The translations under genes and the position numbers were made by a program. From Azolla caroliniana (Eukaryota > Polypodiophyta): a stretch of 64,000 bases of DNA. A model generated the notes under the pieces. That model did no database searches. It was not told the origin of the DNA and saw only the letters and a list, made by a program, of their open reading frames with translations. The DNA lies in the NCBI GenBank assembly GCA_043228905.1, contig JBHGNT010000006.1, positions 23,002,001-23,066,000 on the forward strand. Reading direction: 5' to 3'. Numbering within the stretch: the stretch's first letter is position 1; the number at the start of each line of letters is the position of its first letter. Shown here in pieces: positions 43,435 through 54,712 of the stretch.

Positions 43435-46400
43435 TACCCTGGACCGGAAATGCTTCTCATCCTACTCAGCCGGTGATCACGGCTGTGTCCGGATGGGGAA
43501 TGAAGGAACATGCCGAATTGTCGGCATAGGAGACGTGTGGCTGTCAACACCAACCGGATGCAAGTTGCTGCTGAAGGATGTCCGACACGTTCCGGAAGTT
43601 CGTCTGAACCTGATATCAGTCGGTCGGCTAGATGATGAAGGCTACACGGGTAGCATCCGGAATGGTGTCATGAAGTTCAGTAAAGGGAGCCTGATTGTGG
43701 CTCGGGCCCAGAAGGTAAACTCACTGTACCTGATGAATGCCCGGTTATGTCCGGAAGAAGTGAACGTGGCATCCGACACTGCCGGTGAGCTGTGGCACAA
43801 GAGACTGTGTCATATGAGCGAGAAGGGGATGAAGAGGCTTGCAGACGACAACCTCATTCCAGTGAAGAACGTGCACTTAGAGAAGTGCACTGATTGTCTG
43901 GCCGGTAAGCAGAACTGGACCTCCTTTCGACCAAGGCCACCGATGAGACGTAATGCACCACTGGAGTTGTTGCATACGGATGTGTGTCAAGTAGACACGG
44001 TGTCACATGCCGGAGCGCAGTACTTCGTGACCTTCATAGATGACCATAGCCGGAAGCTGTGGGCCACACTGTTGAAGACAAAGGATCAGGTGTTATCCGT
44101 CTTCAAAGAGCTCCACGCGAGAGTGGAAAGAGAAACCGGTCGGAAGCTGAAGGCAGTTCGAGCAGATAACGGAGGAGAATACCGGGGGCAGTTCGAGGAG
44201 TACTGCCGCTCGAAGGGAATCCGGCTCGAATTTACCGTGCCGAAGATGCCGGAACTAAACGGACTGGCCGAGAGGATGAACCGGACCATAATGGAGAGGG
44301 TACGGACTATGCTAGCGCATGCAAAACTACCCAAGAAGTATTGGGCTGAGGCAATGTCGACGGCGACATACGTGATAAATAGATCACCCTCAGTACCCTT
44401 GGACAAAGACACGCCACAAAGAGTGTGGACCGGTAAGGAAGTATCCTACCGGCATCTGAAGGTGTTCGGGTGTCTCGCGTACGTGCATGTAGCTAAGGAC
44501 CGGAGAGGAAAGTTAGATCCAAAGACCCGGCCATGCATATTCCTCGGTTACGGTGACGATGAGTTCGGCTACCGAGTGTGGGACCCGGTCGACAAGAAGG
44601 TATTCCGGAGTCGAGATATTATCTTCATGGAGGACAAGACGCTCGCCGACTGGGAGTCGGAGAAGAAGATAATGAACTCCGAGTCGACTGGTAAGGAACG
44701 ACTCTACGATGAGCAGACCCAACCGGCAAGAGACCGGTTAGCACTTGAGGAACCAGTCGATGACGGTGAGGATACCGAACCGGCAGAAGAAGAAGTAGAG
44801 GAAGCTGAGACCGGAACCGGCCATGACCCCGAATCGGATTCGGATGAAGAGCAAATGGAGGAGCCGGTTACCGAAGCCCGAAGACGTAGATATCCTCTCA
44901 GAGAGAGAAGGGCGCCCCGGAGATTTCCGGATGCAGAGCATGTTCTGCTGACCGATGAGGGGGAGCCGGAAAGCTTCAAAGAAGTGAAGGATGACACCCA
45001 CAGCCGAAAATGGTTAAGTGCCATGCAGGACGAGATGGATTCCCTGCATGAGAACCATACGTACGAATTGGTGGAGTTGCCGAAAGGAAAGCGGGCACTC
45101 CGAAACAAGTGGGTGTACAAGTTGAAACCGGGAGATGCTGGCAACCCCCCGAGATACAAAGCCAGGATCGTGGTGAAGGGGTTCCAGCAGAGAAAAGGCG
45201 TGGACTTCGACGAGATATTTGCCCCGGTAGTAAAGATGACCTCCATCCGAACGGTGCTGAGTATAGCAGCAAGCATGGACCTCGAGGTAGAGCAGCTGGA
45301 CGTGAAGATGACATTCCTTCACGACGACCTCGAAGAGGAGATCTACATGCAGCAACCGGAAGGTTTCGTGGAGAAAGGGAACGAGCACCTGGTATGCCGG
45401 TTGAAGAAGAGCATGTATGGACTGAAGCAGGCTCCCCGACAATGGTACCGAAAGTTCGACTCCTTCATGACCGATCAAGGGTACCACAAGACGCAGGCCG
45501 ATCACTGCGTGTTTTTGAAGAAGTTCGAAGGAGGAGACTTCCTGATACTCCTTCTGTACGTGGATGACATGTTGATCGTCGGACGTGACCAAGTCAAAAT
45601 ACGGATGTTGAAGAAGGCTCTCAACCGGACCTTCTCAATGAAAGACTTGGGTCCGGCATGACCGATGTTGGGGATGCACATCATCCGGAACCGGTTAGTG
45701 AAGCAATTATGGTTGTCACAGGAGAAGTATGTGACAAAGGTGCTTCACCGGTTCAACATGTCAGATGCGAAACCGGTCGGATCGACACTTCCGGCAAACT
45801 GCAAGCTATCCGGCAAGCAAAGCCCGAAGACGAAAGCAGAGAAGGCGGATATGATGAAGATTCCATATGCCTCTGCCGTTGGGAGCTTGATGTACGCAAT
45901 GGTTTGTACTCGACCGGATATAGGATACGCAGTCGGAGTGGTGAGCCGGTTCATGAGTAATCCCGACAAGGAGCACTGGAACGCGGTCAAATGGATACTC
46001 CAATATTTGAAGGGCACTTCAAATATGTGTCTCCGATTCGGCTTCGGAAAACCTCAACTGGACGGTTTCACCGATTCGGACATGTCGGCTGATGTGGATA
46101 CCAGCCGGTCTACATCCGGGTATGTAATGACATATGCAGGGGGAGTTGTTTCGTGGCAGTCGAGGCTGCAGAAGACGGTTGCATTGTCAACCACGGAGGT
46201 GGAGTACATGGTGGCTGTGGAGGCCGGCAAGGAAATATTATGGATGAAGGACTTCATCGGAGAGCTCGGTATACGGCAAGAGGAATACCGAATCTATTGC
46301 GACAGTCAAAGTGCCATCCAGCTTGCTAAGAATGCGGCCTACCATTCCCGGACGAAGCATATCCAACGGAGGTATCACTGGATCCGGGAAAGAGTAGATG

Positions 46401-46534
46401 ACTAGGAGTTCGCACTGACGAAGATCCACACGGCCGAGAACGGGTCAGATATGCTGAGCAAAGTGCTGACACCTGACAAGCTGGACGCATGCCGGAAGAG
46501 GATCGGACTGGTAAGACACCCCATGCCGGAGTGA
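43435..46534 (+). pseudogene. Copia B pol: integrase, RT, RNase H, two stops
   Basis: A long frame begins about 43435 and is uninterrupted to TGA at about 45659-45661. It shows LWHKRLCHMSEKGM (pre-integrase), HTDVCQVDT, ADNGGEYRG and NGLAERMNRT (integrase D-D-E), FGYRVWDPVDKKVF, a very acidic linker (about 44740-44860), and RT with FAPVVKMTS and an intact LLLYVDDMLIV. The frame resumes at 45665 (LGMHIIRN) through RNase H (STTEVEYMVAVEAG, YCDSQSAIQLA) to TAG at 46403-46405 and the natural TGA at 46532-46534. Only two stops and one frameshift separate it from an intact gene, so decay is recent. Confidence 0.9.
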
Positions 46535-46544
46535 AGGGGGAGTT

Positions 46545-47282
46545 TGTTGGGAGACAGGTCCCTCCGGATGGGAATGGAGAAGAACAGTGCTGATGAACAA
46601 ACTTGGCCAAGGTCGATAGGCCGAGGCTGAAACTGTATGAGGAGGACCCGGTTACGGAGAGTCGGATGGTGCAGGCCCGGTATGAACCAGATGAGGAGTA
46701 CCCGGCTACAGAGAACCGGATGGTACAGACCTGGTGAAGACCGGATGAGGAGTACCCGGCTACGGAGTGCCGGATGAGGAGTACCCGGCTACGGAGAACC
46801 GGATGGTACAGACCCGGTGAGAACCGGACGAAGAGACATATTCGTAAATATGTTTTTGAGAGTCCATCAAGGCTATATTTGTAAATAGCCTAAAAGTCAT
46901 ATTAGTATAAATATGACTTAGGGCAAACTTTTAGTTACTATTGTTGTTGTCATTCTTGTTGGTGCAAGAATATAGAGCGTGCGTGACTGTACAGAGAGAG
47001 AGAAAAAGAGGTCGTTGCCTCTGTTGTAACTGCCGCTTGTGGCGAAGATCTGTGAGCACGAGGTCGGTGCCTCAGTGAACTCAGTGTTGTACATTTTTCA
47101 TCATAGTGATAGTTTGCAGCCTTTGGGCTACCGTGGTTTTTCCCCTAGTTTGGGGTTTTCCACGTAAACCTCCTGTGTATCCTCCTCTCCTTTGTGTCGT
47201 GTTTTATTTCTCGTTTTCTGTGTATCATTCTAAGCTCAGTTGTGGCCGAGCGTCGCGCATAAGGAACGTTGTGTTCCCGTCA
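46545..47282 (+). mobile_element. Copia B 3' LTR
   Basis: 738 bp, preceded by GAAGGGGGAGTT. Carries the same hairpin minisatellite at about 46635-46830 with a slightly different unit arrangement. Confidence 0.93.
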
Positions 47283-47500
47283 ATAAGTTAGGAGTGGAAA
47301 GCTCATTAGAAAAACTATTACATTTTGGCACTTACACAAATTCGCACAATCTTTCATCAATAGTTCTATCTTCCCTAGCTTAGGTAACTAGTAATCATGT
47401 CAACATCCACACCCTCATGTTCTAGTACCTCCATAGGCAAATGTAAATTTGGAATTCACACATCTCCATTGGTTGAGGATATGTTCCATTGGTATCTGTG
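47283..47500. repeat. Segmental duplication, copy 2 (right part)
   Basis: Continues copy 2 after copia B. It matches 7790-7853, 8176-8233 and then 13095-13190, without the MITE and gypsy B. Homology stops at about 47500. Confidence 0.8.
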
Positions 47501-48513
47501 GAAGTCTTTTTAGAATTCAAGCTATTGAACACTAGAAGAATATAAGGTATGGAGCATTCACATTTGGAGTGTAAGAACACGAACCAAGATCTTAAGGAGA
47601 AGTCAAAGTAAAAGCAAGAGACATGGAGAAAAGTAAAAGGAGAAAAAAACAGCGAGACATTTGAAACAGGTAAAATATGTCGCATTCCCTTTTCGATAAT
47701 TATGTGAGATGTCAAGAATTACCTTTTCTTAACAAACTTTTAAGAACATATACACCACATGCGTACATGATTGTTAAAGACACCGCTAAAATATATAGTA
47801 AATATTTCTGAGATTAAAAATTTAATCAACATTTGTTCAATCTATAATAAATTTATCCAATTCTTAGTGAAGATGCATGGGAATGTATGCAATTATAATT
47901 GTAATATGCTTCATGGTACAAAATATTAAATTCGAATCGAACTTAACAATTTTTGAAGTGCAATTATGTTTGTATATTTGTCTCTAAAACTTATAAAGAT
48001 CGATCTGTCGAGTTTGTAAATACGGTTTAAGGATATAATTAGAAAATTTTTCGTAAAAGAAAATCTCAAGAGATATCACATATCAAAATAAACCATGAGG
48101 AAAATTATATGTCAATCATGTGAACAAACGCGAACACATAATCATATGAGCAACCATTTTGCCTCAATATGAATGTGTTTACTTGAAAATAGTTTACCAA
48201 GAATTATGACAACATAAATCATATTAATAGGATACCAAATATACTTAAACACTAAGTTCAATTATATTGATCGAGAAACAATAATATCCAACATTTGTCA
48301 TACAATCCATAAGTTAAAAGCATATTTTCAATGGAAATTATACTTAACCATATACTCTACAAGTCAACATTTGTAACATATGATAGACACATTTAGTTAG
48401 AGACAGTAATAGGATAGAGTAAAGAAAAAATGTTACTCGAAGATTATACTCAAACTAAAAGTTCTTACAATTAAAAATAATGTGTCAATTACAAATACAA
48501 AGCAATATACAAT
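47501..48513. other. AT-rich sequence, no gene seen
   Basis: About 70 percent A+T, with only short frames. It lies downstream of the methyltransferase-like pseudogene and may be the outer flank of the putative transposon. I could not find a terminal inverted repeat. Confidence 0.5.
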
Positions 48514-50850
48514 TCATTTCATTAAAAAATCTGGAATTGACTGCTCTCCAAGATCAGTTGGCTCTTGTGTCATATCCGCCTTGTCCTCTTCTATCTGCTC
48601 AACTGAATCTTGTATTTGTTCGGATTGTAGTACATCCTCGAGGTCGACAAGGTTCCCTCTTTCAACTATAGGTTCCATCGGTTCTCTGGAGGTAAACCAA
48701 AACATCTCAGTTTCATTAATATGCTTTGCCCCAACCTCTGGTCTTGGTCGGGACAATCCCAGATACCTTGGATCCTCATTTTAATAAAATTAACTTGTGT
48801 AGGGTCCTTCTCCAAGGCGACATAGTTCCAAAATTCTTTAAAGCACACACAATCGTTGTTCTTGAATAATCAATCGTAATTGCGTAAGTGAGAAATAAAG
48901 TCAAGAAAATCAATTTTATTTTAAGATAAATTGATCATGCTCATAAGCATACTTGTTCCACAGAATAAGTCAAGCACCCAATCATAAGGGTTAGAAAAAA
49001 GATCGATCAATCTATTAATTAAACATTGGGGCTTTTGGTATGGGTTCACTTGGGTTTTGTCACAAAAAACATAGTGCAACTTCTTCGTCACAACTGGGCA
49101 CATGATATAATTACCGACATTTCTCTCATTCACATGTGCCCAAACCTTCTTCTTAGAAATTGCGCCGTAGTACCTCACGCACAAATCCTCAACAATGCTC
49201 ACCATTTGATCGCCCGGGGTATGAGTTATATTCATTTAAACCCTATTTGTAATGGAATGGAAATAAGTCAATATCATAAAATGTTCTATATAGTAAGTGC
49301 AATTGAAACCATATATAAAATATATAACAACTTAAAGCTTACCAATGCACGTGTTTAGTTGTAGTAGTGACCGATAAAGACTGACGCATACTATGAAATA
49401 TTACTATTTGCCACAAGGGAGCCAAGGTAAGCTCTGCGAAGTCCTTCACCATCTTTACTATTTGAGGATATTTATATGGCAAACCGTCATATGTGGATCC
49501 CGTTATTCAAAATCCATATGTTATATCCGCGATGAGCAATGTATAATGCCTCTTGGGTAATATATCAAGCATATTACCCACATCATCATTATATACACTA
49601 TAGTACAATTGTCTGAAAGAATCACTTTTGTGCAAAAAACTCTTGACTGTATCCGAGTCTTTAGTCACTGCTAGCTCCTTTCCTTTTGTCATTTGCTTTT
49701 CATATTTCGCTTGTTCCAAATGAGTGATGAATGTGCTTGGTATGCCTTCATTACTATCACACAGTTTCTTCGAGCGAGGTGGTTTCTGCAATTACAAGAT
49801 TTACAAGAAAATGCGCATTATCCTAAAATCAACTAAAAGATATAAACACACATACCCATTCTCTAAACAGAATGAATAATTCTTCAAGAGCCTTGTATGA
49901 TGATGTTTTTGGGCACGATTGCTTCATTTCTTCCCACGTAGGTAGGGACATTTTTTTCATCATTAGCTCTTGTATCTTCATGTAAACCTTATGGCTATAA
50001 AACATTACACATAAAGGTCAAAATCAAGAGTAAATTAACAAAACAATCCAAACAAAAACAATAATAGAAAAAGACTAGTCACTTTATGAACAAGTTTAGT
50101 CTTCGCAATGTTTTCACGTATCCGATTCTGTTCGGAGGTGAGGATTTCTGAGACAATCTGCCCACCTGGACGAATTAGTTCTAATATATGTCTTCCTCCT
50201 CATCTTCGACGAACTCTAAAACTTTAGGTTCGTCGTCCTTAGGTTGTTGCCATTTCTTGTATTTCTTATGTTCAGATTTTTCTTTTCGGGCAGACTTTGG
50301 CGGGGTCTCTGCTTGCATGACCATGAGTTCTCCTTTAATGTAAGGGCATAAACCGACAATCAAGTTGTTTTTTGTTTGAACATCTTTTTTTAGGGCTTTG
50401 TGGTGATAGGAGTTTGTCACAAAATAACCTTCATCAACTCGAACCTTGTGCTTCCCCCTAAGCTCTCAACATCGAGCACTAGGTTTGGTGAATCATTATC
50501 TTCATATTCAACATTCTTCATTTGGTTGTATGTGAAGGTCTTGCTCACTTGTATCTTGCCCTCAACTTTAGACTTTGCAAATACGAGGAGCAAGTTTCGC
50601 TCTTCTTTAGTATAAATCAATGTCCATTCCAAATTGAGGTAGCTCTTGAGGTGAGGCTCAATGGGCTTATCAACCAATGTCTTCCTAGTGTTGCCTACTG
50701 ATCACTTCAATGTTCCATCACCTCCCAACTCAATTAAGGTTCTTTTGGAAGGCTCTTTTGGGACACTATCGAAAGACTTTTTGTTTGGGGAGGGAATCTT
50801 CAATTAAAATGATGGAACCTTTTCACAAGGTTCATTGCAAACAGTAGGCA
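48514..50850 (-). pseudogene. Decayed multi-exon DNA amino-methyltransferase-like gene
   Basis: Exons inferred from right to left: about 50850-50180 (no known domain; an acidic/Lys-rich end; one in-frame TGA and a 1-bp shift near 50420), about 50150-50030, 50006-49866 (HKVYMKIQELMMKKMS, LEELFILFREW), 49785-49343, 49242-48953 and 48860-48514. Good GT-AG sites flank several of them, and 50006-49866, 49785-49343 and 49242-48953 keep a compatible phase. Exon 49785-49343 has LPKRHYTLLIADITYGF, like motif IV (DPPY-type) of N4C/N6A methyltransferases, then a TGA stop. Exon 49242-48953 has KPQCLINRLIDLFSNP and WVLDLFCGTS, like motifs X and I (FxGxG). The next has NDCVCFKEF and an acidic tail. The order IV before I is that of a permuted amino-methyltransferase. 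Changes in both motifs, two stops and a shift make it a pseudogene. The family assignment is mine from motifs; MT-A70 is less likely because it lacks a motif I of this form. Confidence 0.62.
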
Positions 50851-51038
50851 ATAACATAATCATATGAAAATCTTATTGAAAATGGATATTAAAAGTTAAA
50901 AATAGGAAAAAAATTGTTAAAATCAATATAAAAGCCCTTAATTTTAATCTTAATTAGTATTTAAAGCACTAAAAAAATAGCCATTAAACTATCAATAAAA
51001 ATTCTTTCAACCACACATTATGCATAAATTTGTGTTCT

Positions 51039-51310
51039 TTCAATGGGAACTCGATGTAGTGCAACGAGTTCCCATTGAAAACCTATTGAATATATGGGAA
51101 CTCGATGCACTGCGTTGAGTTCCCATTGAAGGCCTATTTTTGTCATCGATTACTCGATGCATTGCATCGAGTTCTCGTTGAAAGCCAAATGCATTCTACG
51201 TCGATGCATTGCATTGAGTTCCCAATGAAAGCACTAGGCATTCAATGGGAACTCGATGCATTCCATCGAGTTCCCGCTGAATATATCGGAACTAGATTCA
51301 GTGCTTCAAG
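51039..51310. repeat. Array of about six palindromes between divergent genes
   Basis: Each unit is an inverted repeat of about 40 bp with a 5-nt loop: CAATGGGAACTCGATG, loop, then CATCGAGTTCCCATTG or close variants. Units are centred at about 51059, 51112, 51168, 51213, 51262 and 51300. The first has 17 of 18 stem positions paired. Stem changes in units 2-4 are partly unpaired. The array lies in the spacer between the minus-strand methyltransferase-like gene and the plus-strand transposase-like gene. Confidence 0.85.
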
Positions 51311-51651
51311 TTCCGTTTGCAAAATCTAAATAAAAAAAGCATCTTTTTGGAATCTTTATGGAATCATAAAAATCGGTTAAAAGAAGATGCCTGGAAATTT
51401 TAATTCCCTTGTTCATGGTGCTGGTGTTGAGTCGAGGTGACCGGGGAGACGAAAACTGAGAGTGCTAGTTAGCTTCTCTGCTCTTGAGCTCCTGAAAATC
51501 TTAAATGCTATAATGACAATGAGAAGATGACTTTCCTTTATATAATAAATTTTTGTTTTCAATTTAGTAAAATTATTTTGGAATGTGGCTTATTATAGAA
51601 GAAAATTTTCAACTATTTTCACTTATTCGATCTTAGTTGACCTTACTCAAG

Positions 51652-53085
51652 ATGTCCTCAACATCGAGTAAAAATTCTCTACTTTTTGTTGAGCCTTTTA
51701 TGTTATCTGATAACTCATTATTCTCAACTGAGGAATATAACCATGTAAATATTAAATGGTGCCGTGTAGAGTCCAACAATGATATTGGGCAAAGTTCAAA
51801 TTCACTTTTTTCAATCGAGCCTTTTAACTTAGGTAGTCTTCAAAAAAATATAGTAGTTACAAATAATGGAGAGGTTGATTTATTTAATGTTGACGAGGAT
51901 TGCATCAATCAACCTCTGAATTTTCGAAGAGTTCCCTGACAAGTGAGTATTAAAAAAGATATAATTTTTTGTGTTCAAATCATCAAATTGCATTTGATAC
52001 AAGAAAACCATGCTGTGGGAATCTTTGTCTTTCAATATTTGGAAAGACAAACTTCAGGGGGTTGCGACAAAAGTATTTGTCACTTAATAGTGACGAACAA
52101 GATAGTTTTATGATTTCACATATGCGACTTGTTAAGGACCATATTTCACAACCAACTTCAATGCATGTGGAATATTTCCTTTCACTAAGTATGAAGAGTT
52201 GTTCAGTTGCTTTCAAAATTTCTTATAGATTGGCAACATGAAGCTCTAGAGAATTCAACTTCAATTAGTAAAGGGCTTGTGGCTACCTTTCAACAATAAA
52301 GAATCTGTATGTAAGGGTCTAATTGGGCGGCATGCCGTTATGTGGATAGAGATATATTTCTTGAAGCAATGTGATGTTATGCCTATTATTGGAAGATTAC
52401 ATTTATCATATAACGTCACTCATCATGATGGTATACCAAGGGTATAAGGATGGCATGGTATTAGAAAGTGTACCATACATATAATATCAACATTTTAATC
52501 GATTATGGAGATTGAAGTTCAACAATGTGGTTATACCACGTAAAGTCCGAATGGGTGTTTGTTCCGTATGTGCTAATTTAAAAAGCATGGAGAAAAGTGG
52601 AAGAACATATGATGAAATAAAGAGTTATAAGAATTTATTGAAAGAACATTGAGAAAGTCAAGCGTTGGAAAGATCTAAAGCTATGCACCATCGACAAAAA
52701 ACACTTCAATCACCAGAAAGGTACATGTGCTTGATTATAGATGGCATGGATTAGAAGAAGACTTGTTTGTCAGACTTTCGAGGGTTGCCGAAGGATGTTA
52801 GAGATGAATGTCTTGTCCAAATGCACTTAGTGGGTTGTTTGTCTTATTGTTAGACAATAAGGCGTCATGTGTTCTTAACTTATCCTAATGTCCAACATGA
52901 CCCTAATCTTACATTTAATGCAAAGAGTTTTATAGTCTTGGCAAGGTATTCTCCTGCCAGTAATGTACGTGCAACTAGACTACAGGGTGTCGTGAAGGAT
53001 TTCGGCCATAGGAGAAAAGGGAGGTGGAAGCATGTGAATGGGGGTGGGCAAGGATGCACACGAATGAGGCCTATAAGTATATAAA
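51652..53085 (+). pseudogene. Decayed transposase-like gene (IIDGMD family)
   Basis: ATG 51652 opens an N-terminal region of about 90 codons without known domain, ending at TGA near 51938 beside a possible GTGAGT donor. An exon from about 51999 has PCCGNLCLSIF (Cys-rich) and LRQKYLSLNSDEQDSFMISH. After a broken stretch come CSVCANLKSMEKSGRTYDEI (about 52560), RSKAMHHRQKTL, YMCLIIDGMD followed by a stop and KKTCLSDFRGLPKDV (about 52725-52790), and HVFLTYPNVQHDPNLTF. These blocks in this order match a large family of transposase-like proteins in plant and animal mobile elements. I recall it as Pfam DUF7869, but I am not certain of the accession. Four or more stops show it is dead. Catalytic residues are not assigned. 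Confidence 0.6.
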
Positions 53086-53809
53086 ACATTGTAAATAACA
53101 TAAGGTTTATAAGTACTAGGTAGAGTAGTTAATGGGTACTTTCATGTCCCATAGAAGTGAGCAATAAAAGGATATGATGAGAGAGAGAACCGAGGAGTAA
53201 TCGTTGACACAAAACGGTTCTCATTAAGCATGATGTAACAACATCCTCTTGGGCTAGAAAAGGGGATCCTTTGAACGGTTGAAGCTATCCATCGATTGGA
53301 GAACAAAGTGATGTCGGTTTAAGTTCTGAGCTCTATCGATCCCTTTGTTTATGTTTTGTGCTATTTTCGGGAAGAAGGTGGAAGCCTTTGCTCGCGTACA
53401 AAGCTTGTCTGCTCCCGACAAGAGGCCCATCATTTTGTGTGTGTGCGTGTAGATCTCGAGGTTCTGTCATTGGCCGCATCTGGTTGTAATCTTTCGGTTT
53501 TCTTTGTTAGTCATTAGTATTTGTTGAGTCTCTCCTTGTGTTTGGTCATTCCCACATTGTCTCTGTTCGTCGGGTCCCGAGCTGTGTTGTTATCTCTAGT
53601 CTATTCTCATTTATATGCGCATATTGGAGTGCGAACCCGTGAGCCCATTGCTGCTATCTGACAACCGGTCCGAAATAGTATACGTCTCTGAGCAGTTCGC
53701 TCACCCTCCAGCATCTGGCACCGATCTAGATCGGATACGTGCCTAGAAACCGATTTGTGAAAGTTATCTGGAACCTGATCCAGACAACCTTTCTTACCTC
53801 ACCAACTCC
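53086..53809 (+). mobile_element. Flank and likely LTR (R/U5) of gypsy G remnant 1
   Basis: 53086-53430 shows nothing recognisable. From about 53440, text such as catctggttgtaatctttc, shared with the block before the second gag (about 54440), and the following decayed primer-binding-like tttggtgaactcgacatg (53874) suggest a degraded LTR end and leader. The 5' boundary is not visible. Confidence 0.4.
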
Positions 53810-53879
53810 TTGGTCCGAGACCCCGGTGGTTCTGCTCTGTTTCAACACATACCTTCGGAGATCCACTACATATTTGGTG

Positions 53880-54295
53880 AACTCGACATGAAAGGGGCGG
53901 CAAAGGAGTTCGAGATGAGAGGGAGCGAGCTTGCTGAAGCAGTGCTAGTGGCTATCGACGGCCTGGGGAATGCTCGTGATAGCACGGGTGGGCTCGACAG
54001 GGTCATCAAAACAATAGTCGGCATAGTAGGACGATTCAACGGAAAGGACACGACGAGCTACTTGGAGGCCTACTAGGCCGAGATGATGAGGAACATCCTG
54101 GAGGACAGACGATTGTTCAGATTCCCACGGGTTGTAACGCGGATCATCCATGCTAAAATGCTCGAGGTGCAAACCGATTGTTGGAATTGGTCACAATTCG
54201 AGGGGCAACTCCTCGGGAGAAATGGTTTCAACGAATCACTTCGGTTGTTGAAGAAAAAATTTATGGATTGGGTTGAGAGCCCTAGCAAAGGCTAA
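53880..54295 (+). pseudogene. Gypsy G gag remnant 1
   Basis: Contains the family blocks FNGKDTTSYLEAY (TAG follows at about 54075), AEMMRNILEDR and KKKFMDWVESPSKG, corresponding to gag at 811-1. It ends at TAA 54293 with no further domains. Stops and loss of the downstream part make it inactive. Confidence 0.72.
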
Positions 54296-54712
54296 AACAC
54301 ATTGGTGTTTCCCTAGAAGTTTGAGATGCAATTCGTGAGACTTTGGACGCTGGACTAGACCAGACAGAGGCTCCATGTTGTATTTCAGTGATTGGAGTGT
54401 GTGTTGCTTGCTGAGATTGTGGCTCTATTCTCGGCCGAGCTGGTTGTAATTTCTTTGCCTTCTAACCGATTGTTGGTATCCGTTTGTTGTTCATTTAGCG
54501 TGTTGCTCCAATCTCGGCCAAGCCGGTAGTGCCGTGTGCCTCTTGATACTCGATGCATTACGCACCTTTTGTCTATCTTGTTCTCCTTCTCCTTCTTAAG
54601 CTCTTCAGTCCAAGGTCCCTGTGGTCCCCCCTAGCTTCACACACGTACCCGTGGAATACCGTGATGTCATTGGTGAACCCGACGCAAAACAGGCGGTGGA
54701 GGAGTCTGAAGA
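54296..54712 (+). mobile_element. Probable LTR end and leader of gypsy G remnant 2
   Basis: Resembles 53440-53870 in arrangement: gagctggttgtaatttcttt, then T/C-rich text, a ccctgtggtcccc block, and cattggtgaacccgacgc at about 54670 as a decayed primer-binding site. Boundaries are not defined. Confidence 0.4.

Larger units (their letters stand above)
41706..47282 (+). mobile_element. Full-length copia B element
   Basis: LTRs 41706-42440 (735 bp) and 46545-47282 (738 bp) begin TGTTGGGAGACAGG and end CCCGTCA. The perfect 5-bp target duplication ATAAG lies at 41701-41705 and 47283-47287. The primer-binding site TGGTATCAGAGC follows 2 bp after the left LTR. The element interrupts copy 2 of the segmental duplication, whose copy 1 shows the empty site near 7788. 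Gag and pol contain stops and a frameshift. Confidence 0.96.

Noticed and set aside
48514-50850. MT-A70 (METTL3/METTL4) methyltransferase
   Set aside because: MT-A70 has DPPW and lacks the LDLFCGT-type block near the C-terminus; the motifs here fit the N4C/N6A DNA-enzyme type better.
51039-51310. CRISPR array
   Set aside because: The repeats are palindromes with short variable gaps, not identical direct repeats with unique spacers, and the genome is eukaryotic.
48514-53085. Bacterial or phage contamination as source of the methyltransferase
   Set aside because: The gene is split by GT-AG introns, AT-rich like its surroundings, and flanked by plant elements.
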